64,000 nt of DNA from Selenomonas sp. AE3005 (lineage in GTDB: Bacteria; Bacillota; Negativicutes; Selenomonadales; Selenomonadaceae), in assembly GCF_000686945.1 (NCBI RefSeq), contig NZ_JMME01000007.1, forward strand, positions 1 to 64,000, given 5' to 3'. Of the stretch, positions 44,334 through 52,812 are shown piece by piece. Position 1 is the stretch's first letter, and each line of letters begins with the position of its first letter. The position numbers were made by a program, and so were the translations under genes. The notes beneath the pieces are model-generated. The model did no database searches and was not told where the DNA came from. It saw nothing but the letters and a program-made list of their open reading frames with translations.

Positions 44334-46439
44334 TTACCCCTCCATCAATTCCTTGTATTTCTTGGCATGAAATTCCTGGAATATGCGCACCAACTCCTCA
44401 TGGATAAGGCGCTTATCCCCTTCATGCAACACTTCGATAAAGCCCCACCGTTCGAGCAGAACGGCGGATATATAACCTATGGTTTCCAGTTCATACTGGC
44501 TGCAGTCCTGCGGTGCGACCATCACTGCCGCCGTACGGATTTTTTCCGTAGGCTCGGCAGGATAGAAGAAAAAGTCACCTACATGGACAATGCCAAAATG
44601 AATTTCTTTTACATGACGGCTGCGGCAGTGCAGCAGAATCATGTGATTACCGCTGACAGCGGTACTGCCCTTGTCTTCCCGGGCCAAAAGCTCCCGGGCA
44701 ACAGACTCTGCAGTCTGCTTGTCAGCACTTATCAGCCGGCCGGCCAGCCGGGATATTTCCTGCACAGTCATGGACTTATCATCTTCTGCGAAGAAAAAAC
44801 CCTCGATAAGTGTCAGGATAGCCTGTTCATAAGCACCCATGATTTTGAGCGCATTCACAAAGTCAGGCTTGTTGACCGTGGCCGGAGGTTCCTCCCTCAT
44901 TTCCGGCTGCTGTGCGTCCAGCACACCGTCAATTTTTTCCTGGTCAGCAGGCGTGAGCAGGGCACTGACCACCACCACCGGCAGCGGTACATGCTGTATC
45001 GGCACCGTCGCGATGATAAAATCGGCCTCGTGCTCACGAAAGTAAGCCGGTGTAAGCTGCATAGTTGAAACCATATCGTGAACGATTAAATTGTCATACT
45101 GCTGACGCAGCCGGCTGGCAAGCAAACGGCTGGTGCCCATCCCCGTGGGACACGCTACAATCACACGCCGCTCGAGCTTTTTGAGCGTCTGATTATCGTT
45201 GAGCGCCGCGCCGAGGTGCATAGCAATATACGCAATTTCCTCCTCGGGAAATACGATATCAAGTTCCCCTTCAATATCCTTGACGCTGGCTGCTGCCAGC
45301 TGCATCAATTCCGGATAATTGCTGTTCATTTCCCCTAACAGTGGATTCCTGATTGGCATCCCCATTTTCAGCCGGCTGATGGACGGCCCCAAATGATTGA
45401 CAAGTCCCGTCAGCAAAGCTGAATTGCGATATAAATTCTGACCGCTGATTTTTTCCGCCGCCCCCATCACGGCTTTGGCCATGCGCACCAGATGAAAATT
45501 ATCCAATGAGGCCGGCATGCCCTGTGGCTGATAGCGGCTGCGAGCGCCTAAGATATGCATGGCGATATAACCTGTCTCCGCCTCGTTTATGGTGATGGCA
45601 AATTCTTGGGCGATTTTCGCGCCCAAATCCACCGCCAGTTTAAACTCAGCCTTCGACTTTAAATCCGCCAGCACCTCCGGTGCCAGTTTGATGGGTTCAT
45701 GGCGCCGAATCCTCTGCACCGCCAGTGCCAAATGCACCAGCAGCCCCACAAAGGCCTGGTCGGACAGCCGCCCATCCAAAGATTTTTCTGTTTGTCTTAT
45801 CAAGCGTTCCAGACGCTGGATAATTTCTTTATCAACCAAATCCAACAGGTGGGAGGAGGCCATGCTCACCGCCTGCCCGTCCTCGGCCAGATTGGCCTGT
45901 ACAAGCGACAGCAGCTCCTGCTCACCTACGTTTTCATAAATATAAGCTACAATTGCCTGCCGGATACTTGATTCTTTACCTTCAATGTAGACACCCAGCC
46001 CCGGTTTGCGGACAAGCCTCAGCCCATGTCCCTTAAACCAGCTTTCCAGCTTGTCCAGGTCGTTGCTGATGGTGCCATCGGTTACGCCTAAGAGCGATGC
46101 GAGGGTAAAGAGTTTTACCGGCTCATTGTGAGGCAGCAGCCGGCTGACGATAATCGACCGCCGCTCCTCAGGAGAAAAAGTCTTGTCATTCACCTGCCCC
46201 AGGAATTTCCTGAGCGATTCCATGGCCTCTTCGCCGCCGTCAATGGTGAACCCGGCTCCCTTTTTCCGGGAAAGGTCCAGTCCATACGGCTTTAGCGCCT
46301 CTGCCACTGCTGGCAGCTCCCTTGATACAGTTTTCGTGCTGACGCCCAATTTGTCCGCCAGCTCTGTGGCACTCTGGAAAGGATTTTCCCCTTCCGTCAG
46401 GATTTTTAAAATTGCCGTGGTTCGCTCACGCAGATTCAT
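44334..46439 (-). CDS. mtlR: Mannitol operon activator with PRD and PTS domains
   Basis: 701 residues: DeoR-like and Mga-like helix-turn-helix domains (about 1-180), two PTS regulation domains (about 190-395), an EIIB-like domain with the Cys in VACPTGMGTSR, and an EIIA-like domain with LLHCRSRHVKE at the C-terminus. Such activators are controlled by PTS phosphorylation. ATG at 46439 follows AGGAGG. It heads the operon. Confidence 0.94.
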   Translation of the reverse strand: MNLRERTTAILKILTEGENPFQSATELADKLGVSTKTVSRELPAVAEALKPYGLDLSRKKGAGFTIDGGEEAMESLRKFLGQVNDKTFSPEERRSIIVSRLLPHNEPVKLFTLASLLGVTDGTISNDLDKLESWFKGHGLRLVRKPGLGVYIEGKESSIRQAIVAYIYENVGEQELLSLVQANLAEDGQAVSMASSHLLDLVDKEIIQRLERLIRQTEKSLDGRLSDQAFVGLLVHLALAVQRIRRHEPIKLAPEVLADLKSKAEFKLAVDLGAKIAQEFAITINEAETGYIAMHILGARSRYQPQGMPASLDNFHLVRMAKAVMGAAEKISGQNLYRNSALLTGLVNHLGPSISRLKMGMPIRNPLLGEMNSNYPELMQLAAASVKDIEGELDIVFPEEEIAYIAMHLGAALNDNQTLKKLERRVIVACPTGMGTSRLLASRLRQQYDNLIVHDMVSTMQLTPAYFREHEADFIIATVPIQHVPLPVVVVSALLTPADQEKIDGVLDAQQPEMREEPPATVNKPDFVNALKIMGAYEQAILTLIEGFFFAEDDKSMTVQEISRLAGRLISADKQTAESVARELLAREDKGSTAVSGNHMILLHCRSRHVKEIHFGIVHVGDFFFYPAEPTEKIRTAAVMVAPQDCSQYELETIGYISAVLLERWGFIEVLHEGDKRLIHEELVRIFQEFHAKKYKELMEG

Positions 46440-46512
46440 TTTCACTTTGCCTCCTATGATCACTCAGAAGCGTACCGAAACCGATTTAAGTAATTCGTGT
46501 TTCGATGGTTTT

Positions 46513-46541
46513 ATTATACGGGTTATTCCTATTTTATACAA
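46513..46541 (-). promoter_or_regulatory. mtl operon promoter
   Basis: TTGTAT (46536-46541) and TATAAT (46513-46518) are 17 nt apart on the minus strand. No clear catabolite-response site was found nearby. Confidence 0.7.
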
Positions 46542-46612
46542 GTTAAAGACATTCAATATTGTCCCGGACATAATTGGACAAAAATAAAGAACTGACTCGT
46601 ACAACGCAATAA

Positions 46613-46663
46613 GCCCGTGGGGACTGGCGGTGTTTTTTGCAACGTTTGCCAGCCCCCACGGGC
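46613..46663 (-). terminator. Terminator after the ANTAR regulator, similar to 882-928
   Basis: GCCCGTGGGGACTGGC pairs with GCCAGCCCCCACGGGC (one G-T pair), followed by TTATT on the minus strand. The stem sequence is close to that of the 882-928 terminator. Confidence 0.7.
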
Positions 46664-46688
46664 GTCCTATATAGAAATATATTAACTT

Positions 46689-47282
46689 TTACGCCTTCCC
46701 TCCGGCCGCACGGATAATACTCTGGGCCACGTCCTTAAGCGGCACCCGTTTCTGCATGGCATACTGCTGCATGCGGCGGTACGCCTCCTGTTCCCCCAGC
46801 TTATGCGCCGCCATGATTATCCCCTTGGCCCGGTCGATAAGTTTGCGCGTTTCCAAAGAGTCCTTCAGTTTTTCCAGTTCATCTTCCAGCCCCTGCATTT
46901 CCTGCCAACGGGACAGCGCGATTTCTATTGCCGGAAACAACTGGCTTTCCTGTACCGGCTTTACCAGATAACCCAGCACTCCGGAGTCCTTGGCCTTATC
47001 CACAATATCGGGCTGGCTGAAAGCTGTCAGCAAAATAACAGGGGCAATTTTATCCGCATATATTTTCCCGGCCGCCGTAATGCCGTCCATTTCCGGCATT
47101 TTTATGTCCATCAGCACCAAATCGGGACGGTGCTGCCGTGTAAGTTCCACCGCCCGGCGGCCGTTTACCGCCTCACCCACGACTTCGTGCCCCGCGTCTT
47201 CGAGCATTTCCCGGATATCCAGGCGGATAAGGGATTCGTTATCGGCAATGACAATCCGCAATGATTTCTTATGTCCCTGCAT
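46689..47282 (-). CDS. ANTAR-domain response regulator (EutV-like)
   Basis: 197 residues. Receiver domain with Asp in LVLMDIKMPEMDG, a coiled-coil linker (about 130-145) and an ANTAR RNA-binding domain with KLIDRAKGIIMAAHKLGEQEAYRRMQQYAMQKR. ANTAR regulators prevent terminators from forming by binding paired hairpins in target mRNA. The start at 47282 gives the GGAGG the correct spacing. Its stop-start region overlaps the kinase 3' end, so they are coupled. No target hairpins were found in the window. Confidence 0.92.
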   Translation of the reverse strand: MQGHKKSLRIVIADNESLIRLDIREMLEDAGHEVVGEAVNGRRAVELTRQHRPDLVLMDIKMPEMDGITAAGKIYADKIAPVILLTAFSQPDIVDKAKDSGVLGYLVKPVQESQLFPAIEIALSRWQEMQGLEDELEKLKDSLETRKLIDRAKGIIMAAHKLGEQEAYRRMQQYAMQKRVPLKDVAQSIIRAAGGKA

Positions 47283-47284
47283 AT

Positions 47285-48712
47285 TCATTCCTCCAAACTA
47301 GCCACAACCTGCCCCTGTGCCTGCGGCTTGGGCAGTACAATATAAGCATGAGTGCCAGGGCCGCTGGTATCATTTTCCAGCCGGAAACTGCCCTCTAAAT
47401 CGCCCTCAATCAACGTGCGAATAATGGATAAGCCCAGTGAACGTGATTTTGCCGGTTGAAAGTCTGCCGGCAGACCACAGCCATCATCGTAAAAATCAAG
47501 TTTCAGTTCACCGTCCATTTCCACCTGCAAACCTACCAGCCCGGATGAACGGCCGGCAAAGGCATGTTCCACGGCATTGATAATCAGCTCATTGAGTACC
47601 AAGGCCAGCGAACTGGCGTATTTAGGCGGCAGACTCACCGATTCACCCCTGAATTCCTGCTGCAGGTCAAAATCCGCTGCCACCATACTGGCCTTGACCT
47701 GTGCAAAAATCTCGGCCATTATCTGCCCGATATCCATACTTTCCTCCCCCCGGCGGGAAAGGAAATCATGCACAGCCGCAATAGAAAGCACACGGTTGAC
47801 ACTTTCCGACAGCGCCGACTTGACCTCATCAGAGCCGCTGCGCCGTGCCTGCAGGCGCAAAAGACTGGCCACTGTCTGCAGATTATTCTTCACCCGGTGA
47901 TGAATTTCCTGTATCACCGCTGACTTAATGCGGATTTCCTGCTCTTTGGCGCGGATTTCCGTCACATCAGAGAGCACCACCAGCCGCCGGATAAGCGTAC
48001 CGCCGGCCTGCAAATCAATCTGCCGGCGGATAAGCGCCAGGTCGCCGGCCAGCAATTCCTTCTGCCACGGCCGTTCCCGTTCAAATGATTCCCGGCGTAC
48101 ATGACGGGTAAGCTGACGGTCAAACAGATGACAGCCCTTCAAACTCCCCACGCCAAGTACGCGGTATATGCGCTGGGCAGCGGCATTGGCAAACACAATC
48201 CGGCTGAACTGGTCCGTAATAATCAGCCCATCACTGGCCGAAAGCGGCGTAAACGGTGCTAAATCCACATCGCGGGCCGCAAAATTCAACACATCCTGCG
48301 TGGTCTTGATGAGATAGGAGAAATCATCAATATTTAAATGCTCCTTATCCACCTCAATGCTGATAACCGCAATCACATGCGCATTATCGACAATAGGGAA
48401 CACATACATATCCACGAAATGCCCATAATCCTGCTCCCGCTTGCCATGCACGAACTGCGCAGATTGAAAAACCTCCGTGACAAGCGGTTCGGATAACGTA
48501 TCGACCAAGCCTGCCGCCGTTTCCGCAGCGTCCTGCATATAGACCGTATGCGGCATGGCCGTAGCCGTTATACGCAACTTCCCCGCTGTTTCCGCTTGAA
48601 CGTAGATAGCAGCATGGCCATGGGCGAGGTCGGCCACGAAGGGGAGAATCTGCTTTAGGCGGTCCAAGATATTTAATTGTTTGGTTGTCAAGTTATTGTT
48701 GGTATTGCGCAT
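47285..48712 (-). CDS. HisKA_2-type sensor histidine kinase (EutW-like)
   Basis: 475 residues: an N-terminal sensory domain of the H_kinase_N type (about 1-165), a PAS domain (about 170-260), a HisKA_2 dimerisation domain with EIHHRVKNNLQTVASLL, and an ATPase domain with NELIINAVEHAF and DDGCGLP. There is no membrane segment, so it senses a cytoplasmic signal. It partners the adjacent ANTAR regulator. AGGTG precedes ATG 48712. Confidence 0.9.
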   Translation of the reverse strand: MRNTNNNLTTKQLNILDRLKQILPFVADLAHGHAAIYVQAETAGKLRITATAMPHTVYMQDAAETAAGLVDTLSEPLVTEVFQSAQFVHGKREQDYGHFVDMYVFPIVDNAHVIAVISIEVDKEHLNIDDFSYLIKTTQDVLNFAARDVDLAPFTPLSASDGLIITDQFSRIVFANAAAQRIYRVLGVGSLKGCHLFDRQLTRHVRRESFERERPWQKELLAGDLALIRRQIDLQAGGTLIRRLVVLSDVTEIRAKEQEIRIKSAVIQEIHHRVKNNLQTVASLLRLQARRSGSDEVKSALSESVNRVLSIAAVHDFLSRRGEESMDIGQIMAEIFAQVKASMVAADFDLQQEFRGESVSLPPKYASSLALVLNELIINAVEHAFAGRSSGLVGLQVEMDGELKLDFYDDGCGLPADFQPAKSRSLGLSIIRTLIEGDLEGSFRLENDTSGPGTHAYIVLPKPQAQGQVVASLEE

Positions 48713-48776
48713 TTTTCCACACCTCATCCGCCCCTTGCGGGGCACCTTCCCCTCAAGAGGAAGGCTTTATAACGTA

Positions 48777-48985
48777 ACTTGGCGGAACAGATATGGTTTT
48801 CTAAGCGAAGCGTTTGGCGCAGGGCGTTAAGAAACTATTTTTTGCCTACCGCTGTTTTATCGTGAAGCGTCTACTGTCTGAGCGAAGCGAGTTTTGACGC
48901 TTTGCGATACTTAATTGAAAGGCAAAAAATAGTTTTAGCCCTGCGACATAGCGCAGCGTGAAAACCATATCTGTTCCGCCATTGG
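48777..48985. mobile_element. MITE-like foldback element with terminal inverted repeats
   Basis: A 209-bp stretch flanked by the direct repeat AACGTA (48771-48776 and 48986-48991). Terminal arms 48781-48801 and 48960-48980 are perfectly complementary over 21 bp; inner arms GCGCAGGGC/GCCCTGCG and ACTATTTTTTGCC/GGCAAAAAATAGT nest inside. It has no ORF. This is the form of a non-autonomous element with a 6-bp target duplication. Confidence 0.75.
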
Positions 48986-49001
48986 AACGTATCTTATAAA
49001 C

Positions 49002-50033
49002 TTATTTGTCTGTGAGGCTAAGCCCCGGCACCGCATTAAGGTACAAATCACTATACCCGCCATCAAGCGCCTGATAGTACCCACGGCACCCAATCATCGC
49101 CGCATTATCGGTACACAAAATCTTATCCGGATACAGGAACCTTACGCCCTGTTTCTCCGCCTCTTCGCGCAGGCGGGCCTCCAGACCGCTGTTGGCTGCC
49201 ACACCGCCGGCCAGTACCAAGGTATCGCGTCCGGCCTCTTTAACCGCCTGGAACGCCTTGCCAACCAGCACCTCGATAACCGAACGCTGAAACGATGCGG
49301 CAATATCAGCCTTATTGAGCTCGTGCCCCTTCATCTTCTCACTGTTGATGTAATTGAGCACTGCCGATTTCAGGCCGCTGAAACTGAACTCATAATTTCC
49401 CTTTTCCGTAAGCGCCTGCGGAAAATCAATCGCCAGCGGATTTCCCTCCTTGGCCAGCGCATCAATGCGCGGACCGCCGGGATACGGCAGCCCCATCACC
49501 CGGGCAATCTTATCAAAAGCCTCACCGGCCGCATCATCACGCGTCTGTCCCATCATGCGGAAACGATTATACCCCTGCACATCGACAAGTGCCGTATGAC
49601 CGCCGGATACTACAAGAGCCATAAACGGCGGTTCCAAATCCGGTGCCGCCAGGAAATTAGCAAAGATATGCCCTTCCAGATGATTGACGCCGATAAGCGG
49701 CTTGCCCAGCGAAAACGCCAAAGACTTAGCCGCCGACACACCGACCAGCAAAGCTCCAACGAGTCCTGGGCCATACGTTACGGCCACCTGGTCGATATCT
49801 TTTAGTTCCACGCCGGCCGTACGCAGGCACTCATCAATTACCGGCATGATATTTACAATATGTTTGCGTGAGGCGATTTCCGGCACTACTCCGCCGAATT
49901 TCTGATGAATGGGAATCTGCGTGGAGATAATATTTGCCAGTATCTCCCGGCCGCCCCGTAAAACTGCCGCCGAAGTTTCATCACAGCTGGACTCAATTGC
50001 CAGTGTCAGCAGTTCTTCCTTTTTCTTTTCCAT
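49002..50033 (-). CDS. tsaD: tRNA threonylcarbamoyladenosine transferase TsaD
   Basis: 343 residues, the family length. N-terminal ESSCDETSAAVL, metal-binding HLEGHIFAN and the Kae1 region VSGGHTALV are present, along with AGGVAANSGL. With TsaB and TsaE it transfers threonylcarbamoyl to A37 of ANN-decoding tRNAs. The start at 50033 gives the family N-terminus; frames extending further upstream cover rimI. It lies 28 nt after rimI. Confidence 0.96.
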   Translation of the reverse strand: MEKKKEELLTLAIESSCDETSAAVLRGGREILANIISTQIPIHQKFGGVVPEIASRKHIVNIMPVIDECLRTAGVELKDIDQVAVTYGPGLVGALLVGVSAAKSLAFSLGKPLIGVNHLEGHIFANFLAAPDLEPPFMALVVSGGHTALVDVQGYNRFRMMGQTRDDAAGEAFDKIARVMGLPYPGGPRIDALAKEGNPLAIDFPQALTEKGNYEFSFSGLKSAVLNYINSEKMKGHELNKADIAASFQRSVIEVLVGKAFQAVKEAGRDTLVLAGGVAANSGLEARLREEAEKQGVRFLYPDKILCTDNAAMIGCRGYYQALDGGYSDLYLNAVPGLSLTDK

Positions 50034-50061
50034 AAAAACTTCCGTCACCTTATCTACACAA

Positions 50062-50538
50062 TCAGAGTTTCGTATTCCACATGATAATGGCATCTTCACC
50101 GTTATCCTGATAGTATTTCGGACGGCGGCCGGCCTCCTTGAAACCATAGCCCTTGTAGAGTGCCAGTGCCGGCGCATTTGACGGTCTGACTTCGAGTGTC
50201 ATGGCCGTTACGCCTTTTTCCTTCACCCGGTCGATAATCTCGCCAAACATCCGCGTACCAATGCGTTTCCCCCGGTATTCCGGCAGAATAGCCACATTGG
50301 TAATCTGGGCCTCCTCATAGGAAATCCAGCAGCCAACATAGCCAATCACCCGCTCGCCATCCAGGGCCAGCAGATACAAGGTATTTTCGTTCTGCGCTTC
50401 CTTCCAAAAAGACTCACGCGACCAGGGAATGGCAAAACAGGCCTTTTCCACGATTTCTACAGCGTCCGCGTCCTCGGGAGCCATCTCCCGAAATTCCATA
50501 TGATTTACATCTATACTATCTAAAGGAACAGTGTCCAT
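50062..50538 (-). CDS. rimI: Ribosomal protein S18-alanine N-acetyltransferase
   Basis: 158 residues, a GNAT fold. Acetyl-CoA-binding VAILPEYRGKRIGTRMFGE and EVRPSNAPALALYKGYGF are the RimI signatures. The start at 50538 follows AGAGGAG with 5-6 nt spacing. rimI sits between tsaB and tsaD, the common Firmicute layout. Confidence 0.92.
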   Translation of the reverse strand: MDTVPLDSIDVNHMEFREMAPEDADAVEIVEKACFAIPWSRESFWKEAQNENTLYLLALDGERVIGYVGCWISYEEAQITNVAILPEYRGKRIGTRMFGEIIDRVKEKGVTAMTLEVRPSNAPALALYKGYGFKEAGRRPKYYQDNGEDAIIMWNTKL

Positions 50539-50593
50539 TACATCTCCTCTTTCTTGCATTTAAATTACATTTCCTCGGTGGGTTTCGTGACCA

Positions 50594-50755
50594 TAGTGTA
50601 CCGCCTCGTCCATAGCTGCAATAATCGTCAGATATGCAGCCATCTGCGTTGTCATCGTCAGTTGGCATAGCCACCGCTATGCCGCCTTCCTCTTCCTAGC
50701 ATCTGACTACATCTCTGACAATTATTTATGCTGTTATGGACGAGGTGGTACACTA
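50594..50755. mobile_element. Foldback (MITE-like) insertion between rimI and tsaB
   Basis: Arms 50594-50614 and 50735-50755 are inverted repeats of 21 bp with one mismatch. Inside, AATAATCGTCAGA pairs with TCTGACAATTATT. The right arm supplies the last codons and the stop of tsaB. No transposase ORF is present. Confidence 0.65.
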
Positions 50756-51459
50756 GCCTCTTCCGGATGGCGTTTTTCCCAAAGCACTTCCGCTTCACTG
50801 CGGCGGATATACACCGGTTCCAAATCCATCACGTTGTCTGCGTCACCAGCCAAAAGCCGCTGCTGCCCCAGCATGGCCACACAAGCTGCCCGGGGCATAA
50901 CGAGATGGGGCATGGCTGTGCTGACATTGGCCGGCAGTTCGATTTTACCGGCAATCTTCTTCTGCACCGCATCCCCCAAAAGGATTACCTGCTCAGCAAG
51001 CTGGCCGCATCCAGCCACAATGTCACTGATTTTGGCCACTTTAACGGCCTCAGCCACCTGCAGGGTGTTATTCTCCCACCTATAACTTTCCACATAGGCA
51101 TTGCCCTTCTGCGCGTCAAGCAGGCACATAAGGCGCACACCCGGCACAGGCAGCTGATACGCCATAGCCTGCAAGGTAGAAACGCCCACCAGGGGAATAC
51201 CCAGCACATAACTCATGGCCTTGGCGGCTGCCAGACCAATCCTTAGGCCCGTAAAAGAACCCGGGCCATTGCTCACCACAATGCCCGTCAGCTGGCTCTT
51301 ATCCACGGCAGCCATTTTCAGTACCTGCTCAATATGAGGCAGCAACGTTTCCGAATGGGTAAGTTTCCCCTGCATGGTCAGCTCGGAAAGCAGCCGCCCC
51401 TCACTTGCCACCGCTACGCTGGAAACCTGCGTAGCGGTATCAATGGCCAGCACCAACAA
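50734..51459 (-). CDS. tsaB: tRNA threonylcarbamoyladenosine biosynthesis protein TsaB
   Basis: 241 residues. N-terminal VLAIDTATQVSSVAV and the ASKHA fold signature VSNGPGSFTGLRIGLAAAKA are TsaB. It stabilises TsaD. Its first codons overlap the tsaE gene by 20 nt. Its C-terminal residues (about SVPPRP) come from the foldback element at 50594-50755, so the original end was probably changed by that insertion. Confidence 0.94.
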   Translation of the reverse strand: MLVLAIDTATQVSSVAVASEGRLLSELTMQGKLTHSETLLPHIEQVLKMAAVDKSQLTGIVVSNGPGSFTGLRIGLAAAKAMSYVLGIPLVGVSTLQAMAYQLPVPGVRLMCLLDAQKGNAYVESYRWENNTLQVAEAVKVAKISDIVAGCGQLAEQVILLGDAVQKKIAGKIELPANVSTAMPHLVMPRAACVAMLGQQRLLAGDADNVMDLEPVYIRRSEAEVLWEKRHPEEASVPPRP

Positions 51460-51922
51460 ATAACTCCAACTCCTTTATGAATTCCTGATTCTTTTCTCCC
51501 ACACTGGCAAAGTCAAACTGCCGTACATCAGAATCCTCGCCTATTTTGCGAATACGTACTTCTATATAATCTTCCGGCATTGACTCCGGGAATTTATCCG
51601 GCCATTCAATGACCACAATTCCCTCCGGCTCCTCCGTGTACTCATAAAAGCCGATATCATCAAGTTCCTCTTCTGTTTCCAGCCGGTATAGGTCAAAATG
51701 GTAAATGCGGCAAATCCCCTCATATACATTCATGAGATTGAACGTGGGGCTCGTCACATCTCCCTCGACGCCCAGTGTCCTGGCCAGACTTTGTACAAAC
51801 AGCGTCTTGCCAGCCCCCAGGTCGCCCTCCAGGCAAAGCACGGTTCCCTCCCGAATCTTTTGACCAACCAGCTCGGCTAGGTGGCCGGTTTCCTCGGGAG
51901 AATTTGTTATACAGGTAAACAT
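51440..51922 (-). CDS. tsaE: tRNA threonylcarbamoyladenosine biosynthesis ATPase TsaE
   Basis: 160 residues. Walker A GDLGAGKTLF, DVTSPTFNLMNVYEG and HFDLYRLE identify it. It powers the TsaB-TsaD cycle. It heads the operon tsaE-tsaB-rimI-tsaD. GAGGAGAAAGGAAACT precedes the ATG. Confidence 0.95.
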   Translation of the reverse strand: MFTCITNSPEETGHLAELVGQKIREGTVLCLEGDLGAGKTLFVQSLARTLGVEGDVTSPTFNLMNVYEGICRIYHFDLYRLETEEELDDIGFYEYTEEPEGIVVIEWPDKFPESMPEDYIEVRIRKIGEDSDVRQFDFASVGEKNQEFIKELELFVGAGH

Positions 51923-52224
51923 AGTTTCCTTTCTCCTCTTAACGATAAAACATTATCTTTTTTATTTTAACACCATTGTTCTCATTTTGCCACTTAAATT
52001 TGGCCGCACTAATCAATAATCATTATCCGTTAACAATAATATTTAAAAAATACGTAAATCGTCGTATTTTAAAGAATAATGACCTTACAATGAGTTATTT
52101 TGTTTAAATTGCCATTTTTAGCTATTTATCTTTTATTTTCTGTCCCCTATAATTAAGGCATGGCAATGAGCAAGCCATATAATTGATTTTTACTAAATGT
52201 ATATATTTTGGGAGGTTTTAAGTT
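51923..52224. promoter_or_regulatory. Divergent intergenic region with Fur/PerR-like box
   Basis: CAATAATCATTATCC (52014-52028) matches the 15-bp Fur/PerR-type box TGATAATCATTATCA at 12 positions. AAAATACG and CGTATTTT (52047-52054 and 52063-52070) form a second dyad. TATAAT at 52148-52153 is the -10 of the rubrerythrin gene; no convincing -35 is seen. The remaining bases are A/T rich with no gene. Confidence 0.4.
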
Positions 52225-52767
52225 ATGAAGAAATTTGTTTGCACTGTTTGCGGTTACGTTCATGAAGGCGATAGCGCGCCAGATGTATGTCCGATTTGTA
52301 AAGCACCAGCCTCCAAATTCACCGAACAGACGGGTGAAATGAACTACGCTGATGAACATCACGTAGGCACCGCTAAGGATGTTGACCCGCGTATTATCGA
52401 AGGTCTGCGTCAGAATTTCACCGGTGAATGTTCCGAAGTTGGTATGTACCTGGCCATGAGCCGTCAGGCAGATAGAGAAGGTTATCCGGAAATCGCTGAG
52501 GCATTCAAACGTTATGCTTGGGAAGAGGCAGAACATGCTGCTAAATTTGCCGAGCTCTTAGGTGAAGTCCTCACCAACAGCACTAAGAAAAACCTGACCA
52601 TGCGTGTAGACGCTGAACACGGTGCCTGCGCCGGCAAGAAGGAACTGGCTGTCCTTGCTAAACAGCTGAATCTGGACGCTGTTCATGATACCGTACATGA
52701 AATGTGCAAAGACGAGGCCCGTCATGGCCGTGGTTTCAAAGGTCTGCTCGACCGTTATTTCAAATAA
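52225..52767 (+). CDS. Reverse rubrerythrin
   Basis: 180 residues. The rubredoxin domain comes first ([23 protein letters not shown], two CxxC) and the di-iron ferritin-like domain second ([20 protein letters not shown]), the reverse of classical rubrerythrin. In clostridia such proteins reduce H2O2 and O2 with NADH. AGGAGG-like GGGAGG precedes the ATG. It is monocistronic, ended by a strong terminator. Confidence 0.93.
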   Translation: MKKFVCTVCGYVHEGDSAPDVCPICKAPASKFTEQTGEMNYADEHHVGTAKDVDPRIIEGLRQNFTGECSEVGMYLAMSRQADREGYPEIAEAFKRYAWEEAEHAAKFAELLGEVLTNSTKKNLTMRVDAEHGACAGKKELAVLAKQLNLDAVHDTVHEMCKDEARHGRGFKGLLDRYFK

Positions 52768-52780
52768 TATTCCTTTTTCC

Positions 52781-52810
52781 AAAAGCCTTCCCCATCAGGG
52801 GAAGGCTTTT
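52781..52810. terminator. Bidirectional terminator after rubrerythrin
   Basis: AAAAGCCTTCCCC and GGGGAAGGCTTTT form a perfect 13-bp stem with a 4-nt loop between convergent genes. Confidence 0.88.
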
Positions 52811-52812
52811 TA

